From assembly GCA_944332155.1 (NCBI GenBank), contig CALVJM010000006.1, positions 1 to 32,478 of the forward strand: a stretch of 32,478 bases of DNA. The letters run 5' to 3'. This stretch comes from an uncultured Bacilli bacterium (GTDB taxonomy: Bacteria; Bacillota_I; Bacilli_A; RF39; UBA660). Positions 6,761 to 13,759 of this stretch are shown one piece after another; positions within the stretch are counted from its first letter, which is position 1, and each line of letters opens with the position of its first letter. A model generated the notes under the pieces. The model was not told the DNA's origin. It did no database searches and saw only the letters and a program-made list of their open reading frames with translations. Both the position numbers and the translations under genes were made by a program.

Positions 6761-8194
6761 TTATTCTAAACCATCTTTATAAGGATACCACCAATCTCTA
6801 TTTTGATTACTGGTATCATAATTAATAATCTTCATTTTCATAGCTTCTTTTACAGCATCTCTTGATAAATTAAAACCAACAGAACTATCTTTTGTTCCTA
6901 TCCATGGTACTTGAGGCATTGGAAGATTTACCTCATTAATCCATATCATTCCTATTTGTAAACTATTTATAATATCTTCATGCTTAATAGAATCATTAGT
7001 CCAGAGACTACAACCCAAACCGTAACTTGATTCGTTAATAATTTGCGTTAGTTCTTTTGAATTTTCAAATGATGCGATAAATACAATTGGTGCAAATAAT
7101 TCGGGAATATTTGCTAATTCAAAATTATTAGTTAATTCAATTACTGTTGGTAATACATAATTACCTTTTGAAAATTCATCACCAATTGGGTAATCAGAAC
7201 AAAAAACTTTACATTCTTTACATTTTTTATATTTATTAACTAAATGATTAACTTGTTCAAATTTTTCTTTTGAAATCAATGGACTAATTTCAATACCTAA
7301 TCGCAATTTTTTTATCTCTTTCTTAAGTTTCTTAATAAATTCATCATATATAGTATTTTTTACTAAAATTTTTTCTGTAGCTACACATACTTGTCCTGCA
7401 TTTGAAAAAGCACCCCACACAATACCTTTAACTGCAAGTTCTATATTAGCATCGTCTAAAACAATAGCATAGTCACTACCGCCTAATTCCAAATTTAAGT
7501 TTTTAATTTTATTCTTATTGGTTGTACAGATATCTTTACCTACTATAGTACTTCCTGTAAAAGATATTGCATCTACCAAATTGTTTCTAACTAAAATTGA
7601 TCCTGTCTTATAATTACCTGTAACAATATTTACAACCCCATCTGGTATTTTTGACATTTGCAAAAGCTTATATAGTAACAGACCTGTTTTAGTTGAATAT
7701 TCTGACGGTTTATACACAACAGTATTTCCAGCTATTAATATTGGGATAATAGCCCAAATAGTCATTTCGAACGGATAATTCCATGGTTTTAATACAGCAT
7801 AAACACCTATAGGTTCATATTTAACAAATGAACTTTTATTTGGCCACATACTATTATCTATTTCTAATTTTTTCATTTTAAATAACTCATCATAATCTTC
7901 GTCCAAAAAATATTTAATAATATCACATGATTCTAAAACCTCAGTAATAGCCTCACATTTAGGTTTACAAGTATCATAACAAATCATTTCAACTATTTCC
8001 TCTTGTTTTTCTTCTATTAAACGTAAAAATTGTTTAAGTACGTTTTTTCTTTCTGTTATAGTTTTTATAGACCAACCTGTAAAGGCTCTTTTTGCATTCA
8101 AACACGCTTTATTAACTTTAGAATCATCAAAAATTTCAACATCATATAATTTTTTGTTATTATGTGGTGATAATTTTTCAAAATATTCTGTCAT
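6761..8194 (-). CDS. NAD(P)-dependent aldehyde dehydrogenase
   Basis: A 477-residue cytosolic aldehyde dehydrogenase of normal length with the full active site: PWNYPFE (137-143), Lys162 in YKPSE, Glu236 in LELGGSD and the nucleophile Cys270 in NAGQVCVATEK. It most resembles the succinate-semialdehyde/betaine-aldehyde group; the substrate is uncertain. The ATG overlaps the TGA of a decayed upstream gene as ATGA and follows GGAGGAAAGGAAAG, so the two were translationally coupled. It has more Asn/Lys/Ile and AT-rich codons than its neighbours and is flanked on both sides by broken genes, consistent with an acquired segment. It is transcribed from the palindrome-containing promoter at 8514. Confidence 0.9.
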   Translation of the reverse strand: MTEYFEKLSPHNNKKLYDVEIFDDSKVNKACLNAKRAFTGWSIKTITERKNVLKQFLRLIEEKQEEIVEMICYDTCKPKCEAITEVLESCDIIKYFLDEDYDELFKMKKLEIDNSMWPNKSSFVKYEPIGVYAVLKPWNYPFEMTIWAIIPILIAGNTVVYKPSEYSTKTGLLLYKLLQMSKIPDGVVNIVTGNYKTGSILVRNNLVDAISFTGSTIVGKDICTTNKNKIKNLNLELGGSDYAIVLDDANIELAVKGIVWGAFSNAGQVCVATEKILVKNTIYDEFIKKLKKEIKKLRLGIEISPLISKEKFEQVNHLVNKYKKCKECKVFCSDYPIGDEFSKGNYVLPTVIELTNNFELANIPELFAPIVFIASFENSKELTQIINESSYGLGCSLWTNDSIKHEDIINSLQIGMIWINEVNLPMPQVPWIGTKDSSVGFNLSRDAVKEAMKMKIINYDTSNQNRDWWYPYKDGLE

Positions 8195-8471
8195 ACGCTT
8201 TCCTTTCCTCCCTCATTATAATTCTTTTGGAATAACTTAACCTCATTCATATCATAAATTCCTCAATCTTTACCTAAATTTCTCATTAAATTGATTCCAT
8301 TTGTTAAATCTATCAAACAGATTTTCATTGAAATAATTGCTTTATCATAATTCAACAGAACTGTTTTAAAACCGAATCGATGAGAATTCCTTCTCAACCA
8401 TATTTTTTATTACTTTTTACAATCTCAGCACCTCTTTCTAAATCTTTGTTTGAAATGCATTTTACAGTCAT
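8191..8471 (-). pseudogene. Decayed small gene formerly coupled to the aldehyde dehydrogenase
   Basis: From an ATG at 8471 (GGAAAG ribosome site) one reads MTVKCISNKDLERGAEIVKS, then an in-frame TGA after KYG, EGILIDSVLKQ, a one-base frameshift, LNYDKAIISMKICLIDLTNG, a second TGA after LGKD, and GIYDMNEVKLFQKNYNEGG ending in TGA that overlaps the dehydrogenase ATG. Two nonsense codons and one frameshift break a protein of about 93 residues. The intact ends, the ribosome site, the promoter and the four-base overlap show it was a real gene. I do not recognise the family. Confidence 0.55.
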
Positions 8472-8513
8472 ATTATCACTACTTTCCTTATTCCCCAATC
8501 TAATTATATTTTC

Positions 8514-8542
8514 ATTATAGCATTTCATAGTCATGAAAAAAA
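8514..8542 (-). promoter_or_regulatory. Promoter with 14-bp palindromic operator, aldehyde dehydrogenase transcript
   Basis: TATAAT (8514-8519) with the inverted repeat TTCAT-4-ATGAA (8524-8537) in the spacer and a T-rich -35 region. It repeats the arrangement at 4427-4455, including the adjacent hairpin. The predicted start of transcription lies about 35 nt before the ATG at 8471. Confidence 0.5.
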
Positions 8543-8552
8543 AGATTCTGAT

Positions 8553-8579
8553 ACAAAAAACTAGATATTTCTATCTAGT
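8553..8579 (-). terminator. Terminator after the 64-residue membrane protein (ACTAGA hairpin family, copy 4)
   Basis: Arms ACTAGATA (8560-8567) and TATCTAGT (8572-8579) form a perfect 8-bp stem with a TTTC loop (plus strand). On the minus strand a T6 run follows at once. A strong intrinsic terminator. Confidence 0.75.
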
Positions 8580-8596
8580 AAATACGATTTTAATTG

Positions 8597-8791
8597 TTAA
8601 ATAATTGAAAAAACAATTAATAAAATTCCAACTATTACAAAAATGCCACCCCATACTCTAAGAACATTTTTCATTTTTGGATTTTTTAACCATTTATCGG
8701 GAATTCTAGGGCTTTTAAGTTTCATAAAGAACTGAGGATTCATCATCATAAAAATGGCAACTATCGTAATTAAAACTCCTGTAATTAACAT
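8597..8791 (-). CDS. Small two-helix membrane protein (64 aa)
   Basis: Two predicted membrane helices (about 2-18 and 46-63) flank a basic loop with NPQFFMKLKSPRIPDKW. This resembles the short DUF6199-type membrane proteins of Firmicutes, whose function is unknown; the assignment is by eye. It lies 29 bp downstream of another small membrane-protein gene and is followed by a strong terminator, so the two form a small operon. An AGGAGG-like site (TTAGGAGGTAGTGT) precedes the ATG. Confidence 0.65.
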   Translation of the reverse strand: MLITGVLITIVAIFMMMNPQFFMKLKSPRIPDKWLKNPKMKNVLRVWGGIFVIVGILLIVFSII

Positions 8792-8820
8792 ACACTACCT
8801 CCTAACATTTCTTATAAAAA

Positions 8821-9021
8821 TCATTTGTTTTTTTCATTTTTTGAAATATATAATACCAATAAAATGATTCCTGTTAAATTAATTCCTATTGATAATCCTA
8901 GTAGTAACCCTGAACTAAATTCACCAAATGGTGTGGTTTCATTACCACAGAAAAAAATATATGATAAATACAATACATTTCCGAGTATCATCATCAATAT
9001 TCCAGTTTTCCCTTTATTCAT
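8821..9021 (-). CDS. Small two-helix membrane protein (66 aa)
   Basis: Two predicted membrane helices (about 7-25 and 36-58) with a short polar loop CGNETTPFGEFSSG and a Lys-rich C-terminus. Family not recognised. It is first in a two-gene unit with the 64-residue membrane protein. A ribosome site (GGTGAGG) precedes the ATG, and a TATAAT lies at 9068-9073. Confidence 0.6.
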   Translation of the reverse strand: MNKGKTGILMMILGNVLYLSYIFFCGNETTPFGEFSSGLLLGLSIGINLTGIILLVLYISKNEKNK

Positions 9022-9100
9022 ATTTGTTCCTCACCTTCAAATTACCATTTGTAACCTTGTTAAAACAATTATATCATTTATATTTAAAATTAAAAAGGTA

Positions 9101-9147
9101 AAAAGAACAAAATAAAACTAGATTTTATGTCTAGTTAATAACAAATT
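9101..9147. repeat. Direct repeat copy 1 (tRNA-Met 3' flank), with ACTAGA hairpin copy 5
   Basis: This segment matches 9487-9533 almost base for base outside the hairpin loop: AAAAG(A/G)(A/G)CAAAATAAAACTAGA before it, and TCTAGTTAATAACAAATT after it. The hairpin arms are 9116-9122 and 9130-9136. The copy at 9487 is the downstream flank and terminator of tRNA-Met; here only a degenerate trace of the tRNA end (TTAGCACGGAC) follows. Confidence 0.6.
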
Positions 9148-9361
9148 AGCACGGACAAATAATAATTAACTAAATATCTTAATGCATCTAGCGAAATAAC
9201 TTATGCACATTATTCTACTCTAAAACTCAGTTCAAAATTTCAAATGTTAATTTACACCAATCATTAATTCCCTATGTATCGAAAATATTTTACTCTTTTT
9301 TATCACTTTCAAAATATAAGCATACTATAGATCTTTTTAATTTAGAAGTTCAATAAAAAAT

Positions 9362-9452
9362 GATGGGATACCCAGGCGAGATGAATGCTCACATATAAAA
9401 TATGCTTACTGGCTTTGCCAACACATCGTTAATTTTTCACTAGTATCCCGTC
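9362..9452. other. Unidentified structured element, possible small RNA
   Basis: About 91 nt closed by GATGGGATAC (9362-9371) and GTATCCCGTC (9443-9452): ten pairs with one G-U on the plus strand, or one mismatch on the minus strand. Inside are further complementary segments: GATG with CATC, CCAG with CTGG, a TGGC-TTT-GCCA hairpin (9409-9420 region) and a CATAT/ATATG hairpin. It is more GC-rich than its surroundings. The minus-strand product would end in a T6 run; the plus strand has a T5 run about 17 nt later. I could not match it to a riboswitch or known small RNA. The rest of the 9022-9532 gene-free stretch shows nothing beyond the repeat copy and promoter traces. Confidence 0.4.
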
Positions 9453-9486
9453 TACATCTACATATATCTTTTTGAATTCAAAAGTT

Positions 9487-9533
9487 AAAAGAGCAAAATA
9501 AAACTAGACATAAAGTCTAGTTAATAACAAATT
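9487..9533. repeat. Direct repeat copy 2, containing the tRNA-Met terminator (ACTAGA hairpin copy 6)
   Basis: Arms AACTAGAC (9502-9509) and GTCTAGTT (9515-9522) form an 8-bp stem just after the tRNA 3' end, with TTTTATTTTG following on the minus strand, so this is the tRNA terminator. The surrounding 47 bp recur at 9101-9147. The loop of copy 1 is close to the reverse complement of this one. Confidence 0.65.
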
Positions 9534-9609
9534 GGTAGCGACGAGTGGATTCGAACCACCGACCTACTGGGTATGAACCAGGTGCTCTAGCCAACTGAGC
9601 TACATCGCC
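9533..9609 (-). tRNA. tRNA-Met (CAT)
   Basis: A 77-nt cloverleaf on the minus strand: acceptor GGCGATG pairing with CGTCGCT, D-arm GCTC/GAGC with AGTTGGCTA, anticodon loop TTCATAC (anticodon CAT), T-arm GGTGG-TTCGAAT-CCACT, and an encoded CCA end. The loop sequence and a paired first base fit elongator tRNA-Met rather than the initiator or the CAT tRNA-Ile. The top pair of the anticodon stem is a C/T mismatch. A TTGTCA/TAGAAT promoter lies upstream and a hairpin terminator follows. Confidence 0.95.
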
Positions 9610-9627
9610 ATAACACGTAACAGTATA

Positions 9628-9656
9628 ATTCTATCATATCTCTAAACATTTGACAA
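9628..9656 (-). promoter_or_regulatory. tRNA-Met promoter
   Basis: TTGTCA (9651-9656) and TAGAAT (9628-9633) with 17-bp spacing on the minus strand, about 19 bp before the tRNA 5' end. Divergent from the VOC gene promoter. Confidence 0.6.
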
Positions 9657-9697
9657 GTATAATTTTTAAAAAAGTTAAAATTATGTGAAAGAGATGA

Positions 9698-9703
9698 TAT
9701 AAT
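9698..9703 (+). promoter_or_regulatory. -10 element of the VOC gene promoter
   Basis: TATAAT on the plus strand with a poor -35 (TTAAAA at 9675-9680, 17-bp spacing) ahead of the VOC start at 9722. Confidence 0.4.
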
Positions 9704-9721
9704 AATACTAAGGTGGTCGAA

Positions 9722-10108
9722 ATGAAATTTAATTCTTTAATTCCAGAACTCAGTGTTTCTAATATTCAAAATAGTATTAAGTTCTATACGGATTTAGGAT
9801 TTCACGTTGTGTATGAACGTAAAGCTGATAAATTTGCTTTTTTAGAGTTAGAGGAAAATCAAATCATGATTGAGGAAATTAATGAACATTGGAATACAGG
9901 TCCTTTAGAATATCCTTTTGGTCGTGGGATTAATCTTTCTATGACGGTATCTGATGTAAAAGAAATGGCTAAAAGAATCAAGAAAAAAGGGTATCCCCTC
10001 TTCTTAGATGTAGAAACACATTCTTATATGGTTGATGGGACACTATATGAAGATCAAGAATTCTTAATTCAAGATCCAGATGGATATTTATTACGTTTTA
10101 ATAATTAA
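9722..10108 (+). CDS. VOC (glyoxalase/bleomycin-resistance) family protein
   Basis: A 128-residue cytosolic protein with two beta-alpha-beta-beta-beta modules: LIPELSVSNIQNSIKFYTDLGFHVVYER at the start and YEDQEFLIQDPDGYLLRF at the end. The opening and the DPDGYLLRF ending are typical of BleO-like members, which bind drugs or metals or catalyse isomerase or dioxygenase steps; the ligand is unknown. The ATG at 9722 is preferred over the GTG at 9713 because AAGGTGG (9710-9716) is then correctly spaced. It is co-transcribed with the next gene, 12 bp downstream. Confidence 0.85.
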   Translation: MKFNSLIPELSVSNIQNSIKFYTDLGFHVVYERKADKFAFLELEENQIMIEEINEHWNTGPLEYPFGRGINLSMTVSDVKEMAKRIKKKGYPLFLDVETHSYMVDGTLYEDQEFLIQDPDGYLLRFNN

Positions 10109-10120
10109 AGGAGGAAGAAA

Positions 10121-10828
10121 ATGAAAAAGAAAATCGGTATGATTATTGGCGTTTTAGTTGGTTTATTTGTTGTATGGTTTGGATATTTATTTATTACTAG
10201 TTATATTGAAAACACCAAGTTACTACAAGAAATGGATCGTGTTTATGAATTACTAGATTTTGAAGAACTCGATATGGACAAAATCAATGAACACTTGAAT
10301 AAAACAGTAACGAAAGGAGACTATGGAAAAATTGAACAAGCTGCCAAAAGTTATGTTCGTGATTTTGTAAATCTAACTAAAGCATTTACAGAGTGGTCAC
10401 AAGATGAACAATTCGTTCAAGTTCTAACAGTAGAGAATTATCAATTAGATGGACCTCAATTTACTAAGACGAATGAATATTTAAAACAAAAAAGAGATTC
10501 TTTAAAAGAAATTGAAAAAGAATACAAAGATTTAATGACAGATACCAGAAAAGATTCTTATATTAAGGATTTAGAGTTAGATTCTGTTTATGTAGATATT
10601 TATAATCAAGATCTTATGGGAGACTTTGAAGAGTTACGTACGGATAAAGAACTACAAGATATTTTTAGTGATTTAACAAATATATTAAATGTTTATGATG
10701 AAGCAATTAGCTTTTTAAAAGGGAATGCTTCTGAATGGACGATTGAAAATGATACGCTAATATTCACCAACGATCATCTTTTAAATGAATATAACACAAT
10801 CATAGATCAAATCGATAACGAAAAATAG
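10121..10828 (+). CDS. Membrane-anchored, alpha-helical extracytoplasmic protein of unknown function
   Basis: A 235-residue protein with one N-terminal membrane helix (about 5-27) and a long, charged, mostly helical domain outside the membrane with heptad-like stretches (about 60-155). There is no lipobox and no recognised domain. It resembles the many Firmicutes surface proteins of this layout that have no known role. An AAAGGAGGAAGAAA ribosome site precedes the ATG, and it lies 12 bp behind the VOC gene. Its TAG stop is in the left arm of a terminator shared with the convergent permease gene. Confidence 0.75.
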   Translation: MKKKIGMIIGVLVGLFVVWFGYLFITSYIENTKLLQEMDRVYELLDFEELDMDKINEHLNKTVTKGDYGKIEQAAKSYVRDFVNLTKAFTEWSQDEQFVQVLTVENYQLDGPQFTKTNEYLKQKRDSLKEIEKEYKDLMTDTRKDSYIKDLELDSVYVDIYNQDLMGDFEELRTDKELQDIFSDLTNILNVYDEAISFLKGNASEWTIENDTLIFTNDHLLNEYNTIIDQIDNEK

Positions 10829-10848
10829 AAGATCACTCTTCTATTTTT
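10821..10848. terminator. Bidirectional terminator shared by convergent genes
   Basis: An 11-bp stem AAAAATAGAAG (10821-10831) with CTTCTATTTTT (10838-10848), with A/T runs on both sides. It holds the TAG of the plus-strand gene and abuts the TAA of the minus-strand permease gene, so it serves both directions. Confidence 0.8.
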
Positions 10849-12919
10849 ATTCTTTATGACTAATAATACTTTTACTACAGAAATATGTAATAAGGAAATA
10901 ACCTCCATAGATACAGATTAAGAAGATAGCTGTCATAATAATGGATTCTAATAATCCATCAATTCCCATACCAGCTAATAAATAATTGGCAAATTGAATT
11001 CCAAAATAAGAATGAATGATGGCTAGAAGAAGCGGGAATAAGAAGAAGATTGCGATTTGTCTAAATAAAGCTCGATGAATCATCTTCTCATCGACTCCTA
11101 GTTTTCGTAACATCAAGAATCTTTCTTTATTATCGGTACTTTCTGATAATTCCTTTAAAGCAAGAATAGCCGCACTAGACATTAAGAAGATAATTCCTAA
11201 ATAAAGACCAATAAATGTGACTAAAGCTCCTAAACCAACACTGGCTTCATAAATTGATATTTTACTACTAGCACTTAAATTTAAATGTTGATTTGATAAC
11301 GTTTGATAATTCTCTTCTGAAGTCAATTCATTCTCTATTTGTTGTTTCCCTTCTTTATCAGCAGCGTTATAGTTACCAATGACAAAATTCTTTTTATCAA
11401 ATCCAGTAAAATCAATATTGTCAGGTACGACAAATATTCCTGCATTTATATGATTAGAAGAAATACGAATAAATCCATCTTTACATTCGGAATATTTTGG
11501 TGTTAAAGTTTTACCCCCTACTTCAATTGCTACATCCTTTTTCAAAGCCATATTATGAATACTAATCCAACTATCAAAATCCGCAACAATCATGTATTCA
11601 TCATCTTCTAATTCATAAGTTTCATGACCATAAGACCTAGCTACTTTATTATAATCACTAATCTTTATAAACTCTTCGGCAGAATCATAATAAAGATGAG
11701 GATATGTTTGATATACTTGATCGTAGGCACTTCCAAGTAAAGTACGAACCGTTAATTCTGAATTCGCATAGGTATAAATATCAACAACATCTTTTAACTT
11801 TTTATCTGAATCAAACCCAATACGCTCTAATGTTTCCATAACCGTATAATGAGAGGCATCAATTTCTTCCTTTGTATAGCCATAATCTTCCATGTAAGAG
11901 TCTGGCATATCAACCGTTTTACTTAACTCGATATCAACAGGGGCAAGCTCTTTTAAATTCTTTGTTAGAGAGTTTTTTAAAGATAAAGAACTTGATAAAA
12001 CACAAATCGTAATAAATAGCATTAAACAAATCATGCCCATAGAGAATACCGTAGTATTAATTTTACTACTAATTTGTCTTAAGGTAAAACTATTTAATCC
12101 TTTATAATAAAGTCCTTTCATTGACATGACAATTTTTAAAATTAAACCGGATAAAGACCAAATAATTAAGAAAGTAGATACGACTCCCATAATGATTGGT
12201 GGGAAAATATCGCTTGGATTTTGAATTTGATTTACTCCAGCGGTTACTAAGTAGTATGCATATCCTAGTAAACCTGCACCAAGAATAAAGACAATCGTAC
12301 AAACCCAAGGATTTTTCATATGTACCTTTTCTGATTTCTTATTCGCATATAATAAATCAATTAATTTACATTTACCAACTTGAATGGTATTAAAAATCAT
12401 AACGAGTACATACATAATACCAAAGTAAATAATGGTTTTAATTAAAGCAGATGAAGAAAAAACAAAGGTAAATTCTGTCATATCTACTTCAAACATATTA
12501 GCGACAAAAACACTCATGAGTTGGGAAAGTAAAATTCCAATACAAGAACCAACTACTAAGGAAACACACCCAATTAAGATGGTTTCAAATAATAAGATTT
12601 TTGAGATTTGGCCTTTTCCCATACCTAGTGTCATATAAATACCAAATTCTTTATGACGACGTTTCATTAAGAAACGAGAGGCATAAATAATTAGGAAGCC
12701 TAAGACAAAAGATACAAAGACACTAACTCCTGATAACATATTAATCATAAGATCAATAATCTCACGAGTAGATTCTGTAATATTCATCATGGCGGTTTGA
12801 CTATCAATCGAATTAAATAAGTAAAAGATAGATACACCTAAGATTAGGGTAAAAAAGTAAATCGCATAATCTTTAAAACTTTTTTTAATATTCTTTATTG
12901 ATAACTTAAAGAGCTTCAT
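10847..12919 (-). CDS. BceB-like ABC transporter permease (antimicrobial peptide resistance)
   Basis: A 690-residue permease with the ten-helix FtsX architecture of the BceB/VraG family. Four helix pairs occur before about residue 310, then a large extracellular domain of about 220 residues (315-535) that binds peptide in this family, then three C-terminal helices. RRHKEFGIYMTLGMGKGQI and ERFLMLRKLGVDEKMI are the coupling-helix segments. With the adjacent ATPase it would detect and detoxify lipid II-binding peptides such as bacitracin, and signal to the kinase. Its start overlaps the ATPase gene end by 14 bp. The specific peptide cannot be deduced. Confidence 0.88.
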   Translation of the reverse strand: MKLFKLSIKNIKKSFKDYAIYFFTLILGVSIFYLFNSIDSQTAMMNITESTREIIDLMINMLSGVSVFVSFVLGFLIIYASRFLMKRRHKEFGIYMTLGMGKGQISKILLFETILIGCVSLVVGSCIGILLSQLMSVFVANMFEVDMTEFTFVFSSSALIKTIIYFGIMYVLVMIFNTIQVGKCKLIDLLYANKKSEKVHMKNPWVCTIVFILGAGLLGYAYYLVTAGVNQIQNPSDIFPPIIMGVVSTFLIIWSLSGLILKIVMSMKGLYYKGLNSFTLRQISSKINTTVFSMGMICLMLFITICVLSSSLSLKNSLTKNLKELAPVDIELSKTVDMPDSYMEDYGYTKEEIDASHYTVMETLERIGFDSDKKLKDVVDIYTYANSELTVRTLLGSAYDQVYQTYPHLYYDSAEEFIKISDYNKVARSYGHETYELEDDEYMIVADFDSWISIHNMALKKDVAIEVGGKTLTPKYSECKDGFIRISSNHINAGIFVVPDNIDFTGFDKKNFVIGNYNAADKEGKQQIENELTSEENYQTLSNQHLNLSASSKISIYEASVGLGALVTFIGLYLGIIFLMSSAAILALKELSESTDNKERFLMLRKLGVDEKMIHRALFRQIAIFFLFPLLLAIIHSYFGIQFANYLLAGMGIDGLLESIIMTAIFLICIYGGYFLITYFCSKSIISHKE

Positions 12920-13673
12920 TCAAATCCCCTCCAAGTAGTGTGACTACATCGATGATTTGATCAAAGAACTCTTTACGTGTTTGATCTCCACGTTTTAATT
13001 CATTAAATATTTTTCCATCTTTAATAAATACCACACGTGATGCATAACTGGCTGTAAAAGCATCATGGGTAACCATTAAAATAGTCGCTTGTAATTCTTG
13101 ATTTAATTCACTAAAACGTTCTAGTAATAATTTCGCACTTTTACTATCTAACGCTCCCGTAGGTTCATCGGCAAGTACTAATTTAGGATTCGTAATTAAA
13201 GCTCGGACACTTGCGACACGTTGTTTCTGTCCCCCACTCATTTGATAAGGATATTTTGATAATACCTTACTAATTCCTAGTTTTTGTGCGATACTACGAA
13301 CACGCACGTCAATTTCTTTTAGTTTTACATTTTGAATAGATAACGCTAAAGCAATATTTTCATAAGCAGTTAAAGTATCTAAAAGGTTAAAATCTTGAAA
13401 GATAAAACCTAATTCTTCTCTACGAAAACGATTTAAATCATTTCCTTTAAGAGTTGTAATATCTACTCCTCCAACATAAATGTGACCACTTGTTACACGA
13501 TCAATGGTAGAGATGACATTTAGTAAAGTTGTTTTACCACTTCCACTCGCTCCCATAATCGCCACAAATTCACCATGTTCAACTTCTAGTGAGATGCCAT
13601 CAATCGCTTTCGTTAAATTAGAACGATTGCCATAATATTTTTCAATATCTTCTATTTTTAAAATTGTTTCCAT
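12906..13673 (-). CDS. BceA-like ABC transporter ATP-binding protein
   Basis: A 255-residue ATPase: Walker A GASGSGKT (41-48), signature MSGGQKQR, Walker B LVLADEPTGALDSK and the H-loop VTHD, all intact. It belongs to the MacB/LolD-like group that partners FtsX-type permeases. The start METILKIEDIEKYYG at 13673 is chosen because GGGAGAAAG lies just upstream; a longer frame to 13739 has no ribosome site. It is the third gene of the regulator-kinase-ATPase-permease unit, 86 bp after the kinase and overlapping the permease. Confidence 0.9.
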   Translation of the reverse strand: METILKIEDIEKYYGNRSNLTKAIDGISLEVEHGEFVAIMGASGSGKTTLLNVISTIDRVTSGHIYVGGVDITTLKGNDLNRFRREELGFIFQDFNLLDTLTAYENIALALSIQNVKLKEIDVRVRSIAQKLGISKVLSKYPYQMSGGQKQRVASVRALITNPKLVLADEPTGALDSKSAKLLLERFSELNQELQATILMVTHDAFTASYASRVVFIKDGKIFNELKRGDQTRKEFFDQIIDVVTLLGGDLNEAL

Positions 13674-13759
13674 AATCTTTCTCCCTTCCCCTTCATTATA
13701 GAGGAATTTTTTTAAATATTTCATTGATTTTAATAACAAAAACTTACACTTCTGTAAGT

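Noticed and set aside
9362-9452. Resemblance of the element to c-di-GMP-I (GCAAAGCC) or ZTP (CGCCTGGG) riboswitch motifs on the minus strand.
   Set aside because: Only short fragments match; the other conserved blocks and spacing of either class are missing, and no suitable gene follows directly.
9533-9609. CAT anticodon could mean initiator tRNA or tRNA-Ile2.
   Set aside because: The anticodon loop TTCATAC and a first base able to pair with its partner fit elongator tRNA-Met; the initiator's three G-C pairs before the loop are absent.
13674-13739. N-terminal extension of the BceA-like ATPase to 13739.
   Set aside because: The 22 extra codons have no ribosome site, while GGGAGAAAG directly precedes the internal ATG at 13673 that gives the normal family N-terminus.
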